Shown: in pieces, positions 7,741 to 14,818 of the stretch | How the letters are laid out: each line of letters starts with the position of its first letter | Position numbering within the stretch: the first letter of the stretch is position 1 | The notes under the pieces: model-generated | What the model saw: only the letters and a program-made list of their open reading frames with translations | Told to the model about the DNA's origin: nothing | The model's database searches: none | Assembly (NCBI GenBank): GCA_046727175.1 | Contig: JBKPCD010000242.1 | Location: 1-22,006 of the forward strand | Source: JBKPCD01 sp046727175 | GTDB lineage: Bacteria; Acidobacteriota; Vicinamibacteria; Vicinamibacterales; 2-12-FULL-66-21 | Direction of reading: 5' to 3' | Length of the DNA stretch: 22,006 nt | Program-made: the position numbers and the translations under genes

Positions 7741-9492
7741 CTACAGGTTTGAAAAGCGCTCGATAGCCGATGTCAGCTGGCTGGCTCTCTCGCGCCACGT
7801 GGCAAGCGCCGCCTTCACCTCGGTCCACCGCGCCTGCTCGGCACGGACGAACCGCGAATACGGCGCTACGCCATCGGCGAGCCGCTGCGTCCCACGCTCG
7901 TGCGCCGCCTGGAACTCGCTCTTCAGCGCGTCGACGAGCCTGGCGCGGAGGGCAGTCACCTTCTCGCGCATTTCGGCACGTGCCCGCCGGCGCTTCGCCG
8001 GGATGATGAGCAGGCCAAGCGCGGCGACGACGCTGGCAGCAAGAAAGCCGGTAACGTCGGCGGCAGCAGTGGTGGCCACTGCGGCGACGACGGCGCCGAG
8101 GCCAAGGGCTCCGGCGCTCATGGCGGCGGTCGCGGCGACTGCTACTCGCGCCCCATCGGCGATTGCCGCCGCCTCTCGCTGCCGGTCGTAGGTTTCCACG
8201 ACCCGCTGTGCCTCTCGCCCGACCGACTCGAGCAGCCGCGCGCGATCGGCGTGAAAGCTGCCGATGTCGGCGCCTCCCAGAATGCGATCCTCGTGCTCAC
8301 GCTGCCGGGCCCCCAATCGCTGCGAGAGCGCCTGCCATTGCCGAATGTCCTGCTCGACGAGCCAGTCGATCAGCTCCGACACGCGTCGATCTATCTGCGC
8401 CGGCGCGTCGGCGACCACGCGCTGCTCGAACTCCTGCTGCACGCGCGATCGGTTCAGCAGGTCGAAGACACGGCCAACCCGCAGCGTGTCTTCGAAGTAT
8501 TGATGTCCCCGCGCTTCCATTTCGAGCAGCACCTTTTCGACCCCCGTCGTCCGCAGCTCGAAGCCGCGCGCGAGATCGTCCCGATAGACGGCGAGCTGAC
8601 GCTCGACGTCGGCGAGCACCGAGACGTCCGCCGCGAGGAGAGCGAGCCGTTCGCCCGCGACCGACTCGTAGCGGCGCGCCAGTGTTTCTCCGACGCCGAT
8701 TGGATTCGTCAGCTTCAACCGGAAGCGGCCTGCATCGTCCAGCGTGTCGTGGATGAAGCGTTCCAGCGGTTCGAAGCGGCTGCCGGCCCACACTGTACTG
8801 TCGCCATGTTTCGCGCGCCAAGCCAGCCTCGCGCTGACCGGGAACACGTCCGGTGTCGTGCCGAGAAAGCGCGCACCCGCGTCTCGCACGAACGCGATCA
8901 CTTCGGCGCGCTCGTCCTCGCTCTCGAAGATGTCCACCTTGTTCACGACGAGGACGATCTTCTTTCCCCAATCGCGAATCGCATCCAGGAACGTGCGCTC
9001 GGTCTCGGTAAAGGGACGGTCGGCCGACGTGATGAAGAGCACCAGGTCCGCGCGCGGAACGAAGTCGACCGTCAGGCGCTCGTGCACGCGGTTGATCGCG
9101 TTCGTGCCAGGTGTATCCACGATGTGGACATCGCGCAACAGGTCCACCGGCGCCGTGACGACATGGACGCCTGTGGCATCGACCTGATGCGACACACGAT
9201 CGCCGTACCGAACCAGCTGAATCTGCGCGGTCGTCGGGGTTACGCCTTCGTCGAACACACGGCCACCAATGAGCGCGTTGATGAACGCGCTCTTTCCCGC
9301 GTTGAATTCGCCCACGACGACGAGGAGGAAGAAATCGTCGAGTTGGCGGATGGAGGTGGCGAGCGTCCTGGCGTCCGATTCGGTCGCGGGCACGCGCGTC
9401 AGCAAGTCGCCAAGTTCCGACAACAGCTGGCGCGCCTCAGTCAGGTGTTGCTCAGCCGTCGCGCTGAGCACTCTGGATCGCAGTGTGGACAC
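7741..9492 (-). CDS. Bacterial dynamin-like GTPase with C-terminal membrane hairpin
   Basis: Counting from GTG 9492 (583 residues), the GTPase motifs are complete: G1 GEFNAGKS (61-68), G2 TT (87-88), G3 DTPG (126-129) and G4 NKVD (184-187). A long helical region follows. A strongly hydrophobic Ala/Gly/Val stretch (about 447-497, ending LLIIPAKRRR) is probably a membrane hairpin or paddle, and a helical tail closes the protein. This is the layout of bacterial dynamin-like proteins, which remodel or repair membranes; some act in phage or stress defence. Its role here is unknown. The start is uncertain: the frame is open to an ATG at 9570, but that codon overlaps the start of the divergent gene and leaves no room for a promoter. 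No second dynamin gene is adjacent, unlike paired systems. Confidence 0.88.
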   Translation of the reverse strand: MSTLRSRVLSATAEQHLTEARQLLSELGDLLTRVPATESDARTLATSIRQLDDFFLLVVVGEFNAGKSAFINALIGGRVFDEGVTPTTAQIQLVRYGDRVSHQVDATGVHVVTAPVDLLRDVHIVDTPGTNAINRVHERLTVDFVPRADLVLFITSADRPFTETERTFLDAIRDWGKKIVLVVNKVDIFESEDERAEVIAFVRDAGARFLGTTPDVFPVSARLAWRAKHGDSTVWAGSRFEPLERFIHDTLDDAGRFRLKLTNPIGVGETLARRYESVAGERLALLAADVSVLADVERQLAVYRDDLARGFELRTTGVEKVLLEMEARGHQYFEDTLRVGRVFDLLNRSRVQQEFEQRVVADAPAQIDRRVSELIDWLVEQDIRQWQALSQRLGARQREHEDRILGGADIGSFHADRARLLESVGREAQRVVETYDRQREAAAIADGARVAVAATAAMSAGALGLGAVVAAVATTAAADVTGFLAASVVAALGLLIIPAKRRRARAEMREKVTALRARLVDALKSEFQAAHERGTQRLADGVAPYSRFVRAEQARWTEVKAALATWRERASQLTSAIERFSNL

Positions 9493-9501
9493 CTCCAGCG
9501 A

Positions 9502-9531
9502 TTGTACCTGCCGGGATGGTCGTGCTAGGAT
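9502..9531 (+). promoter_or_regulatory. Candidate extended -10 promoter for the partner-switching operon
   Basis: TGCTAGGAT (TG at 9523-9524, hexamer TAGGAT at 9526-9531) resembles an extended -10. A poor -35 (TTGTAC, 9502-9507) lies 18 bases upstream of the hexamer. The distance to the ATG at 9569 is 37 bases, and AAGGGA at 9554-9559 serves as the ribosome site. Confidence 0.38.
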
Positions 9532-9568
9532 TTCCTGCCAGTGAACCGCAACCAAGGGAGCGTAGACC

Positions 9569-11227
9569 ATGAAGCCCCTTGAAGCGCAGCTCGCCGAGCA
9601 TCAGCGGACCGAGGAAGCCCTCGCGCGCCGAACGGCCGAACTCGAGGAAGCCCGAAGTTTCCTGGACTCGGTGCTGGAAAACCTCCCCGTGATGCTCTTC
9701 GTGAAGGATGCGCGCGACCTGAAATTCGTCCGGTGGAACAAGGCCGAAGAGGAAGCGTTGGGCATCGATCGCACGGCCGCGATCGGAAAGAGCGATTACG
9801 ACTTCTTCCCACCCGAGCAGGCGAGCTTCTTCGTGGCGAAGGATCGAGCCGTCTTGAATGGCGGACAGATGGTCGAGATTCCCGAGGAGGCGATCCAGAC
9901 AGCGCATCGCGGCCTCCGCTATTTGCACACGATCAAAGTTCCCGTGTTCGGCGCCGACGGAACGCCGAAGTATCTGGTTGGGATCTCGGAAGACATCACC
10001 GAGCGCAAGCGGGCGCAGGAGGAGCTGGCACGCGCCCGGGAGCAGGAGGTCGAGATCGGATTCAAGATCCAGCAGACGTTGCTGCTCGATCAACCACCCC
10101 GGGATCTGCCGGGTGTCCGTGTGGCGGCTCTCACGATCCCGTCGCAGCGCATCGATGGTGACTTCTACGATTTCTTCAAGCACATGGACAAGTGCCTCGA
10201 TGTCATCGTGGGAGACGTCATGGGCAAGGGGATTCCGGCAGCGCTGCTCGGCGCCGCGACGAAGAGCCACTTTCTCCAGGCGCTCAGTCGGCTGATCTCT
10301 CTCGCCGCGCCGGGCACCCTCCCGGAACCCAAAGACATCGTCACGCTGGCACACTCGGAAGTCGCACGGCAGCTCATCGAGCTCGAGAGCTTCGTGACCG
10401 TCTGTTACGCTCGCTTCGATCTCGAGAATCGACGGCTCGATTTCGTCGATTGCGGCCACACGACGACGATTCACTTCCGGGCCCGTACAGGTACGTGCAC
10501 ACTCCTGCGCGGAGAGAACCTGCCTCTGGGTGTGAGCGAGCACGAGATCCACGAACAGATCCGCGTTCCGCTCGAAGCGGGCGATGTCCTGCTCTTCTAT
10601 TCGGACGGTTTGACGGAAACACGAAACCATGCCGGGGAGCTTTTCGGCGTCGATCGCCTGGCTGAATGTCTTCGAGAGCATGGCCGACTGGATCCGGAGG
10701 CGCTCATCGATCACATCCGCCAGGCAGCGGTCGCGTTTTCAGAGTCGGATACATTCGGAGACGACCTGACGTGCGTCGCGGTCAGGATTGAGGAGAGAGA
10801 GATCCCACTCGCGCGCGCAGAGATGGAGATCTCGAGCGACCTCCGGGAACTCGCTCGTGCGCGCGGCTTCGTTCGAGACGTGTGCCGCACTCTTCCGGGT
10901 CCGCCACTGGGCGAAGAGGTGGTGAATCAGCTCGAGCTCGCGATCACGGAAGCGGCCAGCAACGTGATGCGGCATGCGTACCGGGAACGGACCGACCAGT
11001 TGATTCAGTTGAGTGCCGAGGCATTCGATGACCGCATCGTTCTGCGGCTTCACCATCTCGGCGAGACCTTCGACCCGTCGGCCGTGAAGCCCCCCGCGTT
11101 CGATGGCAGTCAGGAGGGTGGCTTCGGGATGTACATCATCGAGCAGTCGGTCGACGAGGTGCGGTACGACCGCGACGAGCGCGGAAGAAATCGCATCTCA
11201 CTGGTCAAGCATCGCCGGGCTGGCTGA
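9569..11227 (+). CDS. PAS - PP2C (SpoIIE-type) phosphatase - GHKL anti-sigma-type kinase fusion
   Basis: A 552-residue soluble signalling protein. A short N-terminal coiled coil leads into a PAS sensor domain (about 28-150; FVKDARDLKF to VGISEDITERKR) and a helical linker. A PP2C/SpoIIE phosphatase follows (about 180-405) with its metal-binding acids: GDFYDF (D198, D201), GDVMGKG (D216), SDGLTET (D346) and FGDDLT (D398, D399). The C-terminal part is an RsbW/SpoIIAB-like ATPase with the N-box ELAITEAASN (E461, N465) and the glycine box GGFGMYI (518-524). In known partner switches the phosphatase dephosphorylates a STAS protein and the kinase phosphorylates it. Here both sit in one chain, so the PAS signal presumably sets the balance; that is inference. 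The STAS partner follows 15 bases later. AAGGGA precedes the ATG. Confidence 0.93.
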   Translation: MKPLEAQLAEHQRTEEALARRTAELEEARSFLDSVLENLPVMLFVKDARDLKFVRWNKAEEEALGIDRTAAIGKSDYDFFPPEQASFFVAKDRAVLNGGQMVEIPEEAIQTAHRGLRYLHTIKVPVFGADGTPKYLVGISEDITERKRAQEELARAREQEVEIGFKIQQTLLLDQPPRDLPGVRVAALTIPSQRIDGDFYDFFKHMDKCLDVIVGDVMGKGIPAALLGAATKSHFLQALSRLISLAAPGTLPEPKDIVTLAHSEVARQLIELESFVTVCYARFDLENRRLDFVDCGHTTTIHFRARTGTCTLLRGENLPLGVSEHEIHEQIRVPLEAGDVLLFYSDGLTETRNHAGELFGVDRLAECLREHGRLDPEALIDHIRQAAVAFSESDTFGDDLTCVAVRIEEREIPLARAEMEISSDLRELARARGFVRDVCRTLPGPPLGEEVVNQLELAITEAASNVMRHAYRERTDQLIQLSAEAFDDRIVLRLHHLGETFDPSAVKPPAFDGSQEGGFGMYIIEQSVDEVRYDRDERGRNRISLVKHRRAG

Positions 11228-11242
11228 GAGAAGGAGCGCGTC

Positions 11243-11581
11243 ATGGAAATGGCAACCGAAAGAGCCGGTGACGTGACAATCGTGGTCCTTCCCGGCGAAC
11301 AGCTCGATGCGAGCAACGCGAAGGACTTCAAGCGAGACATCGGCGCGCTGCTCGAGCCACGCGGCAAGGTCGTGTTCGATCTCGGTGGCCTGCAGTTCAT
11401 CGATAGTTCCGGCCTGGGCGCGATTCTGTCCTGTCTCCGGCGGCTGAACGCAGACGGCGGCGACCTGAAGCTCTGTGGAATGTCGAAATCGGTCCGCGCC
11501 CTGTTCGAGCTCGTGCGCATGCACAAGATCTTCGATATCTACGCGACGAAAGAAGAGGCTATTAGAGCGTTCGAGGAGTAG
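11243..11581 (+). CDS. STAS-domain anti-sigma factor antagonist (SpoIIAA/RsbV-like)
   Basis: 112 residues, the normal length for a single STAS domain. The conserved FIDSSGLGAIL (52-62) carries the predicted phosphorylated serine, Ser55, by alignment of the DS[ST]GLG motif with RsbV Ser56 and SpoIIAA Ser58. AAGGAG (11231-11236) precedes the ATG by six bases. It is almost certainly co-transcribed with the phosphatase/kinase gene upstream and is its likely substrate. No sigma factor or separate anti-sigma factor is encoded in the window, so the downstream output is unknown. Confidence 0.93.
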   Translation: MEMATERAGDVTIVVLPGEQLDASNAKDFKRDIGALLEPRGKVVFDLGGLQFIDSSGLGAILSCLRRLNADGGDLKLCGMSKSVRALFELVRMHKIFDIYATKEEAIRAFEE

Positions 11582-11616
11582 CCGCCCCGAAGGCCGCATT
11601 CCATCTCTGTCGCGCT

Positions 11617-12993
11617 TCAGCCGAACATGCGTAGACCAATCGTGAGGAGGCCGAGGAACGAAAAGAAACCACAGATGTCGGTGCAAGCCGTCACGAACAC
11701 GCTCGACGCCACCGCCGGATCCGCGCGGAGCCAGCGCAATGTGAGCGGGATCACGCTCGCGACCAGCGCCGCGATCAGATAGTTGACGAGCAGGGCCATC
11801 CCGAGGACGACGGCCAGCAGTCGTTGTCCGTGCAACAAGTACGCGCCGGTCCCGGCGGTGAGTCCAAGCGCCATGCCATTGCCACCGGCGACGGTCAGCT
11901 CCTTCAAGAGAATCGGCCGCGCGTGCGCGAGGCTGACCTGCCCCAGCGCCAGACCGCGGACCATCACCGTGAGCGTCTGAACGCCGGCATTGCCTCCTTG
12001 TGCAGCGACGATCGTCATCAGCGCCGCTGCAATTGCCGTGGACTCGATGGTCCCCTGAAACAACCCGATGACGCTCGCGCTCACGCTCGTCGTGATCAGG
12101 TTCAGACCCAGCCACGGCAGCCGGCGTCGAATCGTACGGACGGGGGAGTCGAAGACAGGTTCTTCCTGCCCGAGACCGGACAGCTTCGCGAAATCCTCGT
12201 TGGCTTCCTCTTCGAGGACGTCCACCACGTCGTCGACCGTGATCCGGCCAAGGAGCGCGCCGCGCGGGTCCGTGACCGGCAACGACAGGAGGTCATACTT
12301 TCTGAAGAGTCGAGCGACTTCCTCCTGGTCGGTGTCGACGGTGACCGAGATCACCTGCGGATCCATTACCGCGTCGACCTTCTCTCCCTCTCGCGCGAGA
12401 ATGAGCCGAGCCAATGGGAGCACGCCCAGCAAATGAAATCGATGATTGACGACGAACACGTTGTGGATGTCGGGCACCGCACCCGCCAGCGTCCGTACGA
12501 TTTCGATCGCCTCCTCGACCGTGGCGCCTTCCAGTACTGCGGCGTACTCGGACTTCATCAGGCCGCCTGCCGTGTCAGCGGGGTAGCGCAATAGTTGCTG
12601 TATCCGCGCGGACAGCGGTCCGGGCAGGCCCTCGAGGATGCTCCGCGCGCGTTCCTTCGACACGGCGGCGAGCAGATCGGCTGCGTCGTCCGAGTCGAGA
12701 TCCTCCAACATCTGCTGCAGCCGCTCGACCGACAGAGTCTGGACCATCCGCTCGCGAGCGAGCGGCGACACCAGCGTCAGGACTTTTGGCGCAACGTCTG
12801 CCGGCAGTGCGCCGAACACTCTGTTCCTGGTCTCGAACTGTTCGAGGACGTTGATCAGTTCTGCCGCATCGGCCGGATGCAGCGATGCGACCGTTTGCTT
12901 CAAGTCGTCGTCGGTTCCCGTTTCCGCGACAGCGATCAGGCGCTCAAAGTTGGTCTCTCGTCCGATCGGACTTCCCGCTGTTTCGGTACTCAT
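11617..12993 (-). CDS. mgtE: Magnesium transporter MgtE
   Basis: Inner-membrane Mg2+ channel/transporter. From ATG 12993 the 458 residues show the cytoplasmic MgtE N domain (helical; HPADAAELINVLEQF to SDDAADLLAAV), two CBS domains that sense intracellular Mg2+ (about 128-255, with MKSEYAAVLEGATVEEAI and VMDPQVISVTVDTDQEEVA), the connecting plug helix, and a five-helix membrane part. The pore signature QGGNAGVQT starts at Gln332, and the end carries TDICGFFSFLGL. ATG 12993 is preferred to ATG 12999 because CCAGGGG lies seven bases before it but only one base before 12999. It lies 91 bases or more downstream of zwf on the same strand. The leader is too short for an M-box riboswitch and I see none. 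Confidence 0.96.
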   Translation of the reverse strand: MSTETAGSPIGRETNFERLIAVAETGTDDDLKQTVASLHPADAAELINVLEQFETRNRVFGALPADVAPKVLTLVSPLARERMVQTLSVERLQQMLEDLDSDDAADLLAAVSKERARSILEGLPGPLSARIQQLLRYPADTAGGLMKSEYAAVLEGATVEEAIEIVRTLAGAVPDIHNVFVVNHRFHLLGVLPLARLILAREGEKVDAVMDPQVISVTVDTDQEEVARLFRKYDLLSLPVTDPRGALLGRITVDDVVDVLEEEANEDFAKLSGLGQEEPVFDSPVRTIRRRLPWLGLNLITTSVSASVIGLFQGTIESTAIAAALMTIVAAQGGNAGVQTLTVMVRGLALGQVSLAHARPILLKELTVAGGNGMALGLTAGTGAYLLHGQRLLAVVLGMALLVNYLIAALVASVIPLTLRWLRADPAVASSVFVTACTDICGFFSFLGLLTIGLRMFG

Positions 12994-13090
12994 GGTCATA
13001 CCCCTGGAGTTCAGGCGGATTCAGAGTACGCATGGATGTGGATCCGACTTTACCAGCACGACGGGGCGGGAGGTCCGGTTGTTTCGACCC

Positions 13091-14692
13091 TCAGTTCTGG
13101 CGAGGGTCAGTCACCTGGAACCGCGCAAGGCTCGCGCTGTTTCTCCAGGAACGTCCATCTCGCGCGAGCAGCGCATCCGCCGAAGCGGGTCCCCAGGTGC
13201 CGGCTGCATAGTTGGGAAAGGATTGCGAGACCCGCGTGGCCTGCCAGTTTTGCAGGACCGGTTCGAGGATCTGCCATGACAGGTCGACCGCATCTCGCCG
13301 GTTGAAGAGCGTCAAGTCGCCCTGCATCGCATCGAGGAGCAGGGTTTCGTAGGCGGTCGCTGGAAACTCGCCAAACGCATCGCCGTACGAAAAGTCCATC
13401 AGCATCTGACGGACGTACATCTCGGGTCCAGGCGCTCTGGCCGCAAGCTTCAAGGAGATGCCTTCATCGGGCTGGATGCGAATGGTCAGGACGTTGGGCT
13501 CGATCTGATCCTGCGGCGTATCGCCGAAGAACAGATGCGGGACGCGCTTGAACTCGATGGCGATCGACGTCATCTTCTGCGGCATTCGCTTCCCGGAGCG
13601 CAGGTAGAACGGGACGCCGGCCCAGCGCCAGTTGTCGACCATGAACCTGATTGCGGCGAAGGTCTCGGTCGCGGAGTCAGCGGCCACACCCTCCTCGTCG
13701 CGATAGCCCGGCACCGGTTGGCCGTTGATCGCGCCGGGCCCGTACTGACCGCGGACGGCGAGCTCTGCGAGCCGTACGGCGTCGATGGGTACGATGGACC
13801 GGAACACGTCAGCCTTCCGATCGCGCACGGATTCTCCATGGTGGCGCACCGGCGGTTCCATCGCGACGAGCGCCATGAGCTGCAAGAGGTGATTCTGGAA
13901 CATGTCCCGGACACACCCCGCCTCTTCGTAGTAGCGGCCCCTGTGCTCGACGCCCAACGTCTCGGCAGCCGTGATCTGCACGTGATCGATGTATTGACGA
14001 TTCCAGATCGGTTCGATAATCGAGTTGGCAAACCGAAACGCAAGAATGTTCTGGACGGTGTCCTTCCCGAGATAGTGATCGATCCGATAGACCTGATCCT
14101 CGTCGAGAACGCTCTGAATCGTCTCACTGAGGCGCTGCGCGCTGACGAGATCGCGCCCGAATGGCTTCTCGATGATGACGCGTGCCCAGGCCGCCCGCGA
14201 TCCGCCGCGGGCCGCCAGGTCGTACCGGGAAAGGTTCTCGATGATCGTCGGAAAGAAGCTTGGCGCGGTCGCGAGATAGAACAGCCGGTTGCCCGAGCAG
14301 CCATGCTCGATGTCCAGTTCCTGCAGCCGTGTGCCAAGCTGCCGGTATCCCTCGGCGTTGTCGAAGTCCGCCGTGATGTAGTGGACGGCCGGCACGAACT
14401 CGGCCCAGAGCTTCTTGCGAAATGCCAGAACCTCGGGCGACTGCCTGACCCGTTGCTCGAGCTGCGCCCGGAATTCGCTGTCAATCATCGGCGTCATCGC
14501 GTAGCCGACGACCGCAAACCCGGCCGGGAGGAGATCCTGACAATAGAGGTTGTACAGCGCCGGTATCAGTTTCCGGCTGGTCAGGTCACCGCTGGCGCCG
14601 AAGATGACCAAGGCACATCCAGTCTCGGGTCGCCGCAGGAACGGCCCGACAGGCGCTGGACCTTCCAATTCAGCCGCGATTGGCCTTTCCAT
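13091..14692 (-). CDS. zwf: Glucose-6-phosphate 1-dehydrogenase
   Basis: Converts glucose 6-phosphate to 6-phosphogluconolactone with NAD(P)+, the entry to the oxidative pentose phosphate pathway; cytoplasmic. 533 residues, slightly longer than usual because of a roughly 24-residue N-terminal extension. The dinucleotide-binding motif is IFGASGDLTSRKL (GASGDL 32-37). The substrate and catalytic motif is RIDHYLGK (203-210), followed by VQNILAFRFAN, and the C-terminal domain is complete. No ribosome site of note precedes the ATG at 14692. The usual partners (pgl, gnd) are not in the window; the neighbours are a protein kinase gene and mgtE on the same strand. Confidence 0.96.
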   Translation of the reverse strand: MERPIAAELEGPAPVGPFLRRPETGCALVIFGASGDLTSRKLIPALYNLYCQDLLPAGFAVVGYAMTPMIDSEFRAQLEQRVRQSPEVLAFRKKLWAEFVPAVHYITADFDNAEGYRQLGTRLQELDIEHGCSGNRLFYLATAPSFFPTIIENLSRYDLAARGGSRAAWARVIIEKPFGRDLVSAQRLSETIQSVLDEDQVYRIDHYLGKDTVQNILAFRFANSIIEPIWNRQYIDHVQITAAETLGVEHRGRYYEEAGCVRDMFQNHLLQLMALVAMEPPVRHHGESVRDRKADVFRSIVPIDAVRLAELAVRGQYGPGAINGQPVPGYRDEEGVAADSATETFAAIRFMVDNWRWAGVPFYLRSGKRMPQKMTSIAIEFKRVPHLFFGDTPQDQIEPNVLTIRIQPDEGISLKLAARAPGPEMYVRQMLMDFSYGDAFGEFPATAYETLLLDAMQGDLTLFNRRDAVDLSWQILEPVLQNWQATRVSQSFPNYAAGTWGPASADALLARDGRSWRNSASLARFQVTDPRQN

Positions 14693-14779
14693 GTCCGTCG
14701 ACGATCACGCCAGTCAGGCGACGGTCTTGCTCCCTCACCATCCGGTAGAAGCTTACACGCAACTCGAACTGTGTCGCAT

Positions 14780-14817
14780 TCGATCGCCGGGGAGTGGTCG
14801 CGGTCTGGCGAGATCGA
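14780..14817 (-). terminator. Stem-loop just behind the protein kinase gene
   Basis: TCGATCGCC (14780-14788) pairs with GGCGAGATCGA (14807-14817) apart from a two-base bulge, around an 18-base loop. It begins one base after the kinase stop codon in the direction of transcription and lies upstream of zwf. There is no T-run. It could separate kinase and zwf transcripts. Confidence 0.3.
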
Positions 14818-14818
14818 C

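Noticed and set aside
7900..9528. A 542-codon open frame on the + strand
   Set aside because: It is the complement of the dynamin-like GTPase and contains no domain of its own.
12994..13090. A possible Mg2+ riboswitch (M-box) before mgtE
   Set aside because: The gap is under 100 bases and shows no M-box-like helices or terminator; an M-box needs more room.
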